Assembly: GCA_045628725.1 (NCBI GenBank)
Contig: JAZQPT010000051.1
Span: 1 to 44,785 of the forward strand
Direction: 5' to 3'
Length of the DNA: 44,785 bases
Source of the DNA: JACQGD01 sp045628725
GTDB taxonomy: Bacteria; Patescibacteriota; Saccharimonadia; Saccharimonadales; Saccharimonadaceae
Positions 16,902 to 24,792 of the stretch are shown here, piece after piece (positions within the stretch are counted from its first letter, which is position 1; every line of letters begins with the position of its first letter). Below the pieces are notes generated by a model, which searched no databases, was not told the origin of the DNA, and saw only the letters and a list, made by a program, of their open reading frames with translations. A program made the translations under genes and the position numbers.

Positions 16902-17291
16902 ATGCCAATCATCAAATCCGCTATCAAGCGAATGAAACAGACTATCAAACGAAACGAACGTAATGTTGGTATCAAAAAAGACATCAAAGCTGCTACAAAA
17001 GCATTTATAACAACGCCAACTCAAGAAGCACTATCAAAAGCACAGAGCGAACTTGATAAAGCCGTCAAAAAAGGCCTCATCAAGAAAAATACTGCTTCAC
17101 GCCGTAAAGCAACTCTTGCAAAAACAGCAAAAGCCGCTGGCGTAAAACCAACTGCTGTTAAAAAAGCTGCTGCAAAGCCTGCTGCTAAACCAGCTGCAAA
17201 GACTACTGAAAAGAAAGCACCTGCAACAAAAGCTGCCGCTGCTAAAAAGCCTGCTGCAAAGAAACCTGCTGCAAAAAAGACTACTAAGTAA
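16902..17291 (+). CDS. rpsT: 30S ribosomal protein S20 with a long Lys/Ala-rich tail
   Basis: 129 aa, against about 87 in most bacteria. Residues 1-85 are S20: MPIIKSAIKRMKQTIKRNERN, then the helical region with KKGLIKKNTASRRKATLAK. It binds the 5' domain of 16S rRNA. Residues 86-129 are an added tail built from repeats such as KPAAKPAAK and KKPAAKKPAAKK, which resembles a histone H1-like or chromatin-like basic tail. The tail would be unfolded and strongly positive, and could bind rRNA or DNA. GAGG lies 11 bases before the ATG. It is transcribed alone, between a clear promoter and terminator. Confidence 0.95.
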   Translation: MPIIKSAIKRMKQTIKRNERNVGIKKDIKAATKAFITTPTQEALSKAQSELDKAVKKGLIKKNTASRRKATLAKTAKAAGVKPTAVKKAAAKPAAKPAAKTTEKKAPATKAAAAKKPAAKKPAAKKTTK

Positions 17292-17308
17292 TAGTCCTCC
17301 TATTCACT

Positions 17309-17337
17309 AAAAAGAACCTCTCAGTGAGGTTCTTTTT
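17309..17337. terminator. rpsT terminator
   Basis: Perfect 12-bp stem AAAAAGAACCTC/GAGGTTCTTTTT around TCAGT. The following 120 bases up to holA hold nothing I can identify. Confidence 0.9.
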
Positions 17338-17459
17338 ATATGTAGTAATTTCGCAGTTTACCAATTGCCACAGTAAGACCCCCTACTCTTTTGCATCTCT
17401 GAGGCTCTCGAATCTCTTGTCAGATTACTCGGTGCATTTTATTCAACAATAGTACCGAT

Positions 17460-18365
17460 TTAAACAGTGAGTCTCATGAGCGCACGTTCAATCTGCAACC
17501 AAGGGTCGGTTGCAGTTGATTTCATGGCACGATCAGCGTCGGCAAACGCAGTTACGGCTTTTCTTGCGCCATTTCGCCCAAGTTTATTTGCCTGTGAAGA
17601 GAGCTTTGATAAAGCAAATGGATGCGCCCCAATGTCTTTGGCTACTTCGCTACTTGGTTTGTCGCTGACAGCCAGTGCGGCCAGCTGAAATATCTGACTA
17701 GAAAGTAACCCGAACACCATATAGGGGTCGTCGGTCTGTTCAAGTGAACGCAGCATATCCATGACGCGGCGACGGTCATGTCGCAGCGCCGCATCGAGCA
17801 GATTAAAGACATTTTCAGCTGGGTTCGCCTCAATAACATCAGCAATGTTATCAGGGGTTACCGCGTCAAGAACAGATAACTTCTCGAGGGCATGAAACAA
17901 CTGCCACTGATCAACACCGACGCGGTCCACTAGCGTCTGAATACTTTTTTTATCAATAGCAAAACCTTGACGCTGCGCTTCTTGCCCTACCCACGCTTCA
18001 GCTTTTCCCGTGTCGCGGTCAGTCCAGGCGGGAAACTCTTTTACCTCAGCGGCCTTTGACAAATCTTTGTATGTTTTTGTGCGCTTATCGGGCTTTATCT
18101 CTACTAAAACAAGATGTACGTCATCGCTGACACGCGGAATCCAATCAATCAAATCATTCCAGACAGTTTTATTTTCGGTTAATCCTTTTATAATAACAAC
18201 TCGTTTACTTGCAAATAGTGTTCCACCCATCAGTAAATCGGGTAGCTGTCTTGTCTCGATTACCGAGCCATCGATTCGCTCAACTTCACCGGTGAAATCG
18301 TTAATAATCTTCTCAAGTGCATGAGTTAATTCGAAGTTATTTTCGCCGGCTAGCAAGGTAATCAT
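17460..18365 (-). CDS. holA: DNA polymerase III delta subunit
   Basis: The clamp-loader subunit that opens the sliding clamp. 301 aa, a normal length. The N-terminal region begins MITLLAGENNFELTHALEKI, followed by VIETRQLPDLLMGGTLFASKRVVII, DVHLVLVEIKPDKRTKTYKDL, the VGQEAQRQGFAI domain II start, and the C-terminal LLSSQIFQLAAL and ATDPWLQIERALMRL. This order is typical of the family. The start ATG overlaps the stop of a 27-codon upstream ORF by ATGA, suggesting coupling. There is no Shine-Dalgarno and no clear -10 at the usual short distance. Confidence 0.92.
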   Translation of the reverse strand: MITLLAGENNFELTHALEKIINDFTGEVERIDGSVIETRQLPDLLMGGTLFASKRVVIIKGLTENKTVWNDLIDWIPRVSDDVHLVLVEIKPDKRTKTYKDLSKAAEVKEFPAWTDRDTGKAEAWVGQEAQRQGFAIDKKSIQTLVDRVGVDQWQLFHALEKLSVLDAVTPDNIADVIEANPAENVFNLLDAALRHDRRRVMDMLRSLEQTDDPYMVFGLLSSQIFQLAALAVSDKPSSEVAKDIGAHPFALSKLSSQANKLGRNGARKAVTAFADADRAMKSTATDPWLQIERALMRLTV

Positions 18366-18445
18366 TGGACGCCTACACTGTCTTCGCGTCCGACGAATCG
18401 ACTCGCGCAGCCTAGCTTTCCCGTATCTTCATCTCTCTTAAACAT
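18362..18445 (-). CDS. Possible 27-residue ORF coupled to holA
   Basis: ATG at 18443-18445, TGA at 18362-18364, the latter forming an ATGA overlap with holA. A TAATAC that overlaps the fpg stop lies 4 bases upstream of its ATG. The peptide is charged and soluble in character, and I know no homologue. It may be a translated leader that delivers ribosomes to holA, or chance. Confidence 0.3.
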   Translation of the reverse strand: MFKRDEDTGKLGCASRFVGREDSVGVQ

Positions 18446-18452
18446 ACTCGTA

Positions 18453-19322
18453 TTATTTCACGATCTGACAGACTGGGCAAATATGCGTACCACGCCCTGC
18501 CGCTTTAAACTTTATAATCTCTGTTTCGCAGCGCGGACACGGCAGACCTTCGCGGCGGAACACCCGCGCAAAGTCCATGTAACTACCCCGTTTACCTTCG
18601 GCGTTTACATAGTTTTTGTCAGTGCTGCCACCCTTTTCGATGGCCAGATTCATTACCTCACGGAGCTCTTTGTAGAGCGTCTGAAATTCCACAGACGTAA
18701 TAGTCTGCACCTGGCGTAGTGGATGTATTTTGGCGCCCCACAACGATTCATCGGCATAGATATTACCAACACCTGCAACAACAGTCTGATCGAGCAGCGC
18801 CGCCTTAATGCTTGTTCGAGCGCGACGCGTAAACCGCGAAGCAAACTCATCCGCCGTAAAATCCGCTTCCAGTGGCTCCGGCCCGACCTTTTTCATAAAA
18901 TCAATATTTGGCACTTCCAGTGTCGGCATGAGTTTCATCCAACCAAATTTACGCTGGTCATTAAAAAACAGTTTCGGTCCATCCGTAAATTCCAGCGTAA
19001 CGCGTGTTGAACGGTCAGGTAGCACCCCGATTAAAGATTCATTCGGGTGCCCCGCCCCAAACGCTATCTCGCCCCTAAACACCAGTTGGCCGGTCATTTT
19101 TAGGTGGATAACCAGGGTATAATCGGTCGATAGATCAATAAGCAGCACTTTAGCGCGCCGACGAACGTCCGTTATGTTTGCACCTATCAAAAAATGCTCT
19201 ACGTCAGCGGCAGCGTTAGGAAACGACTTTGGTGTGTCGTGTTGAACGGCGCCAATGATCCGCCCTATGATTAGTTTACGTAAACCGCGGCGGACGGTTT
19301 CGACTTCGGGCAACTCTGGCAT
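18453..19322 (-). CDS. mutM: Formamidopyrimidine-DNA glycosylase
   Basis: Base excision repair of 8-oxoguanine and ring-opened purines, with AP lyase activity. 289 aa. It begins MPELPEVETVRRGL, with Pro2 and Glu3 as catalytic residues; HLKMTGQL holds the conserved Lys; the helix-two-turn-helix includes DQTVVAGVGNIYADESL; and the C-terminal zinc finger (CPRC...CPVC) is intact. TACAAT (19329-19334) ends 6 bases before the ATG, so it is predicted leaderless. It follows the 157-aa membrane protein gene by 22 bases but has its own promoter. Confidence 0.95.
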   Translation of the reverse strand: MPELPEVETVRRGLRKLIIGRIIGAVQHDTPKSFPNAAADVEHFLIGANITDVRRRAKVLLIDLSTDYTLVIHLKMTGQLVFRGEIAFGAGHPNESLIGVLPDRSTRVTLEFTDGPKLFFNDQRKFGWMKLMPTLEVPNIDFMKKVGPEPLEADFTADEFASRFTRRARTSIKAALLDQTVVAGVGNIYADESLWGAKIHPLRQVQTITSVEFQTLYKELREVMNLAIEKGGSTDKNYVNAEGKRGSYMDFARVFRREGLPCPRCETEIIKFKAAGRGTHICPVCQIVK

Positions 19323-19344
19323 ATCTCTATTGTACCGCGGGGAA

Positions 19345-19818
19345 CTATTTTTTACCGTAGTTATTGATAGCTGTGGTTACTTTGCCGTCCGTTTTCAGGT
19401 TTTCCCAGAACAGAACTTGTTCGTCTCGAATGATAATTTCGTCCATCGGACCATGCAGCTCATCGCCTAGTTTTACAAGAGTCGGCGGTGCGTTTTGTTT
19501 TGCCGTATCCTGAGCCGTCTGACTGGTCGCATCGGACTGTGCATCTGATTGCACGTAATATACATCAGTTAAACGATACGACGAATCGTTAAGACGCTGC
19601 AATTTACCAAAATACACTTGGTTGTTCGTCAAAAAAAGCGCTTGGTATTTATCGCTCTGAATGTATGACGTCGACGAGTGGGATCGCTGCCACACGATAA
19701 ATACCCCTATTATCGCTATGATAATAGACATAACGATAACGATTTTTACAATCTTCATTCGCTTCACCGTAGGCTTTTCTGCCCCTACTAATCGAGTAAT
19801 ACCAAAAAGTTTATTCAT
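19345..19818 (-). CDS. Single-helix membrane protein of the CPR type, unknown function
   Basis: 157 aa. Cytoplasmic N-terminus, one helix at about residues 22-45 (IVIVMSIIIAIIGVFIVW), and an extracytoplasmic part with YQALFLTNNQVYFGKLQRL and YRLTDVYYVQ, then a low-complexity Ser/Gln/Ala linker and a closing LGDELHGPMDEIII. From memory, proteins of this shape recur across Patescibacteria, but I can give no function. TATAAT lies 11 bases before the ATG, giving at most a few leader bases. It follows the surface cluster by 36 bases. Confidence 0.75.
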   Translation of the reverse strand: MNKLFGITRLVGAEKPTVKRMKIVKIVIVMSIIIAIIGVFIVWQRSHSSTSYIQSDKYQALFLTNNQVYFGKLQRLNDSSYRLTDVYYVQSDAQSDATSQTAQDTAKQNAPPTLVKLGDELHGPMDEIIIRDEQVLFWENLKTDGKVTTAINNYGKK

Positions 19819-19854
19819 AGATTTAATTAATTATAGCATCGCCCGTGTGCATTC

Positions 19855-20685
19855 TTACAGAAATAAGCCGCCCAGCAACAAGACTGCGCCTATTATGCGG
19901 ATGCCATACTTTACAACACGACGCCTTTTTTTGCCAAACCTATCGAACCAAAAGAGTAAAGCTACCCTGCTGACAAAAGAGGTCGGCGCGCCCATAATAA
20001 GCAGCCCGGCACCCACTGCAATAATAATCGCTCGTAAAAGCGAGAGCTTCGCCCCTGTCGTTTCATACGATGAATCTACCGGTGCAATATTAAGCCATTT
20101 AGATAACCCGTCAAAGGCATCAAATAACGGCTGCAATACGACATTGTGCGGCTCCGCTGTTCTTACATCCGCACCTTCTCCACTATGAATCGTCACACCA
20201 CCCGTACCTGCAGACGAGCCTGTATTGACGCCCGTATTGGTCGACGCACCGCTTGATGACGTCCCTGGAGGCGGTGTAAACGTAATAACACTCGATGTAC
20301 TGGCATTGACACCATCACAGCTGTCAACGGCAGTCAGCTTGACTGTGTGCGTGCCAACCGATAGCTGCACAGGCGCTTCATAGGTCTGCTGCGTGGCGCC
20401 GAGCGATACGACACTGTCAAACGCCCCGTCGACTTCTACTTCGATTTGCGTCGCTTGAGTGACGCTTCCTTTAAATACAATCGCCGGTTCAGTGACAACA
20501 CTATCGCTGGCCGGTTCGGTGACAGAAATCGTAGCACCCGCACCGCATATCGCGACGACAACCGTACTACTTGCCTGGGCATAGGCTGGCGTATAATGCA
20601 GTCCGCTCCACGCGACACTTAACAGCGCCGCGATAGATGCAGCGACAAGTAGGCTATTTATTCTTTTTACGACGGAACCAGGCAT
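19855..20685 (-). CDS. Exported Ig-like protein with two C-terminal membrane helices
   Basis: 276 aa from the ATG at 20685; a TTG four codons upstream is the longest start. GGAGG precedes the ATG closely. An N-terminal signal segment (about residues 10-30) ends near AYAQA. It is followed by an Ig-like beta domain with the pattern ISVTEPASDSVV and the later LSVGTHTVKLTAVDSCDG, a Ser/Gly/Thr linker, and two helices near the end separated by FWFDRFGKKRRRVV. The start lies inside the end of the DUF916-like gene (32-base overlap), so translation is linked. It is probably part of the surface cluster. Confidence 0.75.
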   Translation of the reverse strand: MPGSVVKRINSLLVAASIAALLSVAWSGLHYTPAYAQASSTVVVAICGAGATISVTEPASDSVVTEPAIVFKGSVTQATQIEVEVDGAFDSVVSLGATQQTYEAPVQLSVGTHTVKLTAVDSCDGVNASTSSVITFTPPPGTSSSGASTNTGVNTGSSAGTGGVTIHSGEGADVRTAEPHNVVLQPLFDAFDGLSKWLNIAPVDSSYETTGAKLSLLRAIIIAVGAGLLIMGAPTSFVSRVALLFWFDRFGKKRRRVVKYGIRIIGAVLLLGGLFL

Positions 20686-21574
20686 AGCCTCCACCAATCA
20701 ATATAATTGCAACAAACATCACAGGAATATAGCGAGGTAATATCAGTACGTAACCTGACTGAACGGAGGTTTTTCCAAGCACAGTTTGCGACAGTGCGAC
20801 ATCGTACAGTCCAAACCACAACGCTTCGTTCCATTCAAACGTCATTTTACGAGTCGTTTCAGGCAATATAGTGTACTGCTTTGCCTGTTCAAATTTCTTG
20901 TTACCAAAGACGTCCTTAACGGTATATATAGTGTCGTTTGTTATGTCGCTATTTCCGGTATTTTTGACGGTCGATTCGACACTTAGTGGTGGCTGAAGTT
21001 GCCAAAAAGGAATTCGGGTGCTTTCTACCTGTCCCTTGGTAATATATTCACCCTTTACGGTGGCGTAGACAATCGAACCGACACGTTTTTTGCGAACAAC
21101 AGCATTACCCGCTTGTGATTTGTTCGGGTTTGGTTGAGTTTCAGCAAATATCACCCCGTAATGACCACCCGGCGCGGCGCGCGCAGGAACAGAAATTGCA
21201 TAGGGCACCTCGACTGTTGCGCCTGCCTTTATAGTGTATTTTGTTTGTGCAAATCGTATCCAACTATACGCGTCAGCGTTCGCTGGCGTTGCCGTGAAAT
21301 TTGGATTGTCATACGAAAACTCGCCAGTGTCTGTCTGCGAGATGGAATAAGGACGACTATATACCAAAAAGTCATAGTCTGTTTTGCCGTCATTAACAAT
21401 TGTTATTTTTTCCTGGATTGTCTGGCCGGCATCCAGTTGGTACTTGCGGCTGACTGGCGATAGTGTAATACTTTCGGTTTCGTCCGCTGGGGTATTTTGA
21501 GCAGCCACTGTCGCCGGCATTACCGAACCCACGAGAATCGAGAGTGTTATAAATAAAATAGATATATTCTTCAT
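20654..21574 (-). CDS. DUF916-like surface protein, membrane anchored
   Basis: 306 aa. Signal peptide at residues 1-25 (cut after VAAQ or nearby), then two beta domains. The first has ITLSPVSRKYQLDAGQT, VNDGKTDYDF and the APGGHYGVIFAE motif seen in DUF916 (the WxL-associated peptidoglycan-binding type). The second has STVKNTGNSDI and TVKDVFGN, as in the partner DUF3324. A C-terminal helix (PVMFVAIILIGGGYAWF) and RRKKNK anchor it. In Firmicutes such proteins sit with small WxL proteins on the wall. Here it follows two small secreted beta proteins by 12 bases, a similar arrangement. Confidence 0.78.
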   Translation of the reverse strand: MKNISILFITLSILVGSVMPATVAAQNTPADETESITLSPVSRKYQLDAGQTIQEKITIVNDGKTDYDFLVYSRPYSISQTDTGEFSYDNPNFTATPANADAYSWIRFAQTKYTIKAGATVEVPYAISVPARAAPGGHYGVIFAETQPNPNKSQAGNAVVRKKRVGSIVYATVKGEYITKGQVESTRIPFWQLQPPLSVESTVKNTGNSDITNDTIYTVKDVFGNKKFEQAKQYTILPETTRKMTFEWNEALWFGLYDVALSQTVLGKTSVQSGYVLILPRYIPVMFVAIILIGGGYAWFRRKKNK

Positions 21575-21586
21575 AGAATCATGTGC

Positions 21587-22198
21587 CTAATTCGTTGTCG
21601 CAGTATAGGTTACGGCTTCTGTATACGCACCAGATGGCTGCGTACTTGTTGCTCGTACCCCGTACCATACCGTCGTGGCTTCTGCAGTAGCAGTCGTAGC
21701 GCTTGAGCGGATGGTATTTGCAGCTCCCGTAGCAGGTACCCCCGCCCACGTTGAGCTACTACTTGTATTGTTTGTTTCTGCCGTGTACGCCGCCGCGCCA
21801 AATCCACCCGCGTTTACAACGCGGTATCCCCACCTATTTACGGTAAGCGTACTCGGAGATGTCTGAGAACCGTCGTGTGCAGGGATAGTATTTGCCCCAC
21901 TTGTTAATGCTGTCGTTGCATCGCTGCTGGCAACGGTAAGAACATATCCCGTCGAATTATTAGTACTTACCGTGACCGTATCACTCGCACTACTCAACGA
22001 ACCACTAACGGTTGGGGTTACGTTAATCGCTACTGTGCCGGTACTTGCGACACTAATAGTTGCTGCGATTGTCGCGGTAATTGTTGTGTTGGCTGAAGAT
22101 GTGGCAGCCGAAGCAAGAATAGGAGCGGCGCCAACGAGAGCAACCGAGAGCAGCCCCCCGGTCATCGCTATGATCGCTGTTTTGCTGACTCTCATCAT
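21587..22198 (-). CDS. Secreted beta-rich surface protein, paralogue B
   Basis: 203 aa from the first ATG; a GTG one codon earlier is possible, and GGGGAG precedes both. Signal peptide (about residues 1-32, cut after ASA). The mature part is almost free of charge and rich in Thr, Ser, Ala and Val. It has an ITATIAATISVASTGTV start, VSTNNSTGYVLTV, a WGYRV, and the end TTVWYGVRATSTQPSGAYTE followed by VTYTATTN. The upstream gene shares this whole layout and the identical last eight residues, so they are tandem duplicates that have diverged. Probably a cell-surface layer or adhesin component; no family is named. Confidence 0.8.
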   Translation of the reverse strand: MMRVSKTAIIAMTGGLLSVALVGAAPILASAATSSANTTITATIAATISVASTGTVAINVTPTVSGSLSSASDTVTVSTNNSTGYVLTVASSDATTALTSGANTIPAHDGSQTSPSTLTVNRWGYRVVNAGGFGAAAYTAETNNTSSSSTWAGVPATGAANTIRSSATTATAEATTVWYGVRATSTQPSGAYTEAVTYTATTN

Positions 22199-22218
22199 CA
22201 CTATTCTCCCCTCTATTA

Positions 22219-22821
22219 TTAATTCGTTGTAGCTGTGTACGTCACCTGATCAGCATATGTGCCAGATGCTTGCGTTGACGCTGCCCGGACTCCATACCAT
22301 ACCGTCGTAGCATCATTACTAGCCGTGCTACTCGTTGATTTCAACTGTTGAGGCGCAGCGCTCGATGGAACACCAGCCCATTTCGTAGTGCTATCGGTCA
22401 CATTTAACTCAGACGCATACGTTGCAGTAAAAGCACCTCCGGCAATGGCGTACCCCCAACTATTACCAGCTAAAACAGACGGCTCGGCAAAAGTACCGGT
22501 GTGCGCCGCTATCGAATTATCGGCACTCGTCAAACTTGTATTCGTGTCGGTGTCGGCGAGCGTCAGAGTGTATCCCGCTGTGTTATTCGTACTGACGGTC
22601 ACACTATCACTCGCACTACTGACAACACCGTTAGCCGTTGGAGTAAGAGAGATTGCGACATTTTCTCCGCTCGAAATAGTAATTGCACTACCGAGTGTCG
22701 CGGTAATTGTCGTACTTGCAGATGAAACCGCAGCCGAAACGACTGCTGGAGACGTAATAATAGCTACGGCGCTGATAACGCCGGCTATGATTGAAACTTT
22801 GTTTTTATTGAATTTTATCAT
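22219..22821 (-). CDS. Secreted beta-rich surface protein, paralogue A
   Basis: 200 aa, first gene of the surface cluster. Signal peptide at about residues 1-31, then the same pattern as its neighbour: ITATLGSAITISSGENV, VSTNNTAGYTLTLADTDT, WGYAI, WAGVPSSAAPQ and the final TTVWYGVRAASTQASGTYAD followed by VTYTATTN. The GTYADQVTYTAT ending resembles the last strands of WxL and other surface beta-sandwich domains, but no WxL motif is present. AGGGG lies before the ATG, and a complete promoter (22860-22888) precedes it, so this gene and the next three likely form one transcript. Confidence 0.8.
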   Translation of the reverse strand: MIKFNKNKVSIIAGVISAVAIITSPAVVSAAVSSASTTITATLGSAITISSGENVAISLTPTANGVVSSASDSVTVSTNNTAGYTLTLADTDTNTSLTSADNSIAAHTGTFAEPSVLAGNSWGYAIAGGAFTATYASELNVTDSTTKWAGVPSSAAPQQLKSTSSTASNDATTVWYGVRAASTQASGTYADQVTYTATTN

Positions 22822-22859
22822 GTTACCCCTGTGTTTATCTTAGCTATGGGCTTATCGTA

Positions 22860-22888
22860 ATGATACCACTATGCTTGTGCTTGGTCAA
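22860..22888 (-). promoter_or_regulatory. Promoter of the surface cluster
   Basis: TTGACC (22883-22888), 17-base spacer, TATCAT (22860-22865) on the minus strand, about 38 bases upstream of the first gene. Confidence 0.6.
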
Positions 22889-22915
22889 ACATTACTTACT
22901 ATATCGAATACAAAA

Positions 22916-22944
22916 AAAGGTCAGCTTGTAATAGGCTGACCTTT
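22916..22944. terminator. Terminator between the single-helix protein gene and the surface cluster
   Basis: Stem AAAGGTCAGC/GCTGACCTTT around a 9-base loop, with a run of T on the minus strand after it. It lies 17 bases past the stop at 22961. Confidence 0.85.
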
Positions 22945-22960
22945 ATTAAAGACAGAAGGA

Positions 22961-23554
22961 TTACAGATTAACCTGATTAGTTATCTTTCTTCCATCAGGA
23001 ATTTGTGCTTGGAACAGATTCGAAAGCGCTGCATTAACCGCATTTAGCGAGCCTTTGGAGCGACTACATGTCGTCGTCCAGAGTGATTTAATGACATTAT
23101 TACCCTGCATAACTTCGTATTTATATGCTTTACCGGTTGCACAAATACCGCGCGTATCGTTTGCGTCACCTTCAAGCTCTGTACCTTTCATCATATCGGC
23201 ACGATCAAGCGCATATACAAACTGCTCGTACGCCTTAGAGTTATTCGGTAGGTCAATTGTTTGGAGTTGATTTAATAAATATCCCTGATAGGTCGTCAGG
23301 TTGCGAGACGTCGGAGTTGCAGTGATCGTGTATGTATGGAATACTTCATTGCCAACAATTTGTCCACGCACCGTCATTCGAACACTACGATCTAGTGAGG
23401 TATTAAGAAGTGCCTCTTCGCCAGTATTTACCTCTGGAACAGATGATCCGCCGAAAAAACTGCGTCCAACAGACACTAGCGCGGCAACAGCCACGACAAT
23501 AACGATTATCACGAGTATGATCGGTACAATCCTCTGAGCTCCACTGTTATTCAT
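22961..23554 (-). CDS. Exported single-helix protein, unknown function
   Basis: 197 aa. One N-terminal helix (about residues 9-31, IVPIILVIIVIVVAVAALV) anchors an extracytoplasmic domain with two likely disulphide cysteines (GICATGKAYKYEV and WTTTCSRSKG). The domain has TVRGQIVGNEVFHTYTIT and LNQLQTIDLPNNSKAYEQF. I cannot name a family, though I recall this shape from Saccharibacteria. It has the clearest leaderless start in the window: TTGACA (23584-23589), 17 bases, TAAAAT (23561-23566), 6 bases, ATG. Confidence 0.78.
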   Translation of the reverse strand: MNNSGAQRIVPIILVIIVIVVAVAALVSVGRSFFGGSSVPEVNTGEEALLNTSLDRSVRMTVRGQIVGNEVFHTYTITATPTSRNLTTYQGYLLNQLQTIDLPNNSKAYEQFVYALDRADMMKGTELEGDANDTRGICATGKAYKYEVMQGNNVIKSLWTTTCSRSKGSLNAVNAALSNLFQAQIPDGRKITNQVNL

Positions 23555-23560
23555 ACTCCC

Positions 23561-23589
23561 ATTTTATCATAAACACAATCATATGTCAA
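23561..23589 (-). promoter_or_regulatory. Consensus promoter placed directly on a start codon
   Basis: TTGACA, 17-base spacer, TAAAAT, then six bases and the ATG at 23552-23554. With a start point about 7 bases past the -10, the mRNA begins at the start codon. The GGGAG in the gap would be only one base from the ATG and mostly outside the transcript. Confidence 0.75.
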
Positions 23590-23785
23590 TATATTATTCT
23601 ATATTTCTGCTATAATGCTATTGCTTTTTATTATTTGTTATGATTAAATATATACTAATTTCTCTAAAAACAAACATCATCATGATAATAATCAATTCGA
23701 CAATTATAAAAGCTCGCCCAGATTTTTATCATATTACTACGAGCAAAGTTGCCTCTACTGGTAACCGCAACTTATAAACTAATAC
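23590..23785. other. AT-rich intergenic stretch
   Basis: Holds a plus-strand TATAAT (23611-23616) and a 45-codon plus-strand frame (23640-23777) of unconvincing composition, rich in Ile, Asn and Thr. No terminator for dut is evident. I do not call a gene here. Confidence 0.5.
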
Positions 23786-24226
23786 TTAAATTTTATGCCC
23801 GGTACTGCCAAACCCACCGCTTCCCCTGTCGGTTTCGTCGAGGCGTATCACTTCTGCCCATTGGGCACGTTCATATTTTGCGATTACCATCTGGGCAATG
23901 CGCATTCCTGCCGTGATTTCAAATGAATCTTGACCTAGATTAACAAGCAATACCCCTACTTCGCCTCTGTAATCAGCGTCTATTGTCCCTACGCCGTTTA
24001 TCATCGTTATGCCGTGCTTTATACTCAATCCGCTGCGTGCTCGTATTTGTGCTTCGTAGCCTGCAGGAACGGCAATGGCAAAACCCGTAGGTATCATCCT
24101 TCGTTCCCCTGGCTTTAGAATAATCGTCTCATCAATACAAGCATGAATATCCATACCAGCCGCACCGGCTGTTTGATATTCTGGCAATATTGCTTTGGTA
24201 TTCAGTTTTATTATGTCAATCTTCAT
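23786..24226 (-). CDS. dut: dUTP diphosphatase
   Basis: Hydrolyses dUTP to dUMP, keeping uracil out of DNA and feeding dTMP synthesis; a homotrimer. 146 aa with all five family motifs: AGMDIHA, RARSGLSIKHG, NGVGTIDADYRGEV, RIAQMVIA and the glycine-rich C-terminal RGSGGFGSTG that closes over the active site. The start overlaps the HAD gene stop by ATGA, with GGAG inside the upstream coding end. Last gene of the polA operon. Confidence 0.97.
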   Translation of the reverse strand: MKIDIIKLNTKAILPEYQTAGAAGMDIHACIDETIILKPGERRMIPTGFAIAVPAGYEAQIRARSGLSIKHGITMINGVGTIDADYRGEVGVLLVNLGQDSFEITAGMRIAQMVIAKYERAQWAEVIRLDETDRGSGGFGSTGHKI

Positions 24227-24792
24227 AATATCTTCTCCTCAAATTCACGTATAAATTGATCGGTATCCTGAAAGACGATTGCCGTCATACCAGCCTGGGC
24301 CGCACCGTCGACATACCATGGCTGGTCGTCGGTAAACAAACACTCTTCAGGCAGCATGTCTAATTTTGTTGCAATCGTTTCGTACATAATCGGTGCTGGT
24401 TTTGTTGCCTTTACGTCACAGGACAAGACGACTTCATCAAATAACGCCGCCTGCCAAGGTTCGAACAGTGTGTCCAGCCAGTTTTCTGCGGCATTACTTA
24501 ACATACCTATGCGGTAATGCGGTTTAATATGGTCGCGGATGTATTCGAATAACTGTTCATTTGCTCTATTGTTTTCAATTTGATGTCTGGCCTCGGCGGC
24601 AGATACACCAGCAAGCTCAGCAACACCTACCATAAAATCAGCATACGATATCAACCCTGCGTCGACACGCTTATTAAATACTGTCGCTTGGTCCCATAAC
24701 TCAGAATCTTTAGAAAAATGCCTATGTCTAAACGCCAGCCAACCATCGGTCGTCAGAACGCCGAAACAATCAAAAATAACGGCGTTTATCAT
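24223..24792 (-). CDS. HAD-superfamily hydrolase
   Basis: 189 aa. HAD motif I is altered to FDCFGVLTTD (nucleophile Asp followed by Cys-Phe; the second Asp is replaced by Gly-Val, as in some HAD-IA proteins). Motif II is MLSNA, and motif III/IV runs from the Lys in KATKPAPIMYE to LFTDDQPWYVDGA. It has a helical cap (residues 15-85). A phosphatase or dehalogenase-like enzyme, substrate unknown. Position between a zincin and dut, each with a four-base ATGA overlap, suggests a nucleotide phosphatase role, which is only inference. Confidence 0.85.
   Translation of the reverse strand: MINAVIFDCFGVLTTDGWLAFRHRHFSKDSELWDQATVFNKRVDAGLISYADFMVGVAELAGVSAAEARHQIENNRANEQLFEYIRDHIKPHYRIGMLSNAAENWLDTLFEPWQAALFDEVVLSCDVKATKPAPIMYETIATKLDMLPEECLFTDDQPWYVDGAAQAGMTAIVFQDTDQFIREFEEKIL

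Noticed and set aside
23640..23777. A 45-codon plus-strand frame after a TATAAT.
   Set aside because: The composition is driven by AT-rich sequence (Ile, Asn, Thr), and there is no Shine-Dalgarno or close -10.
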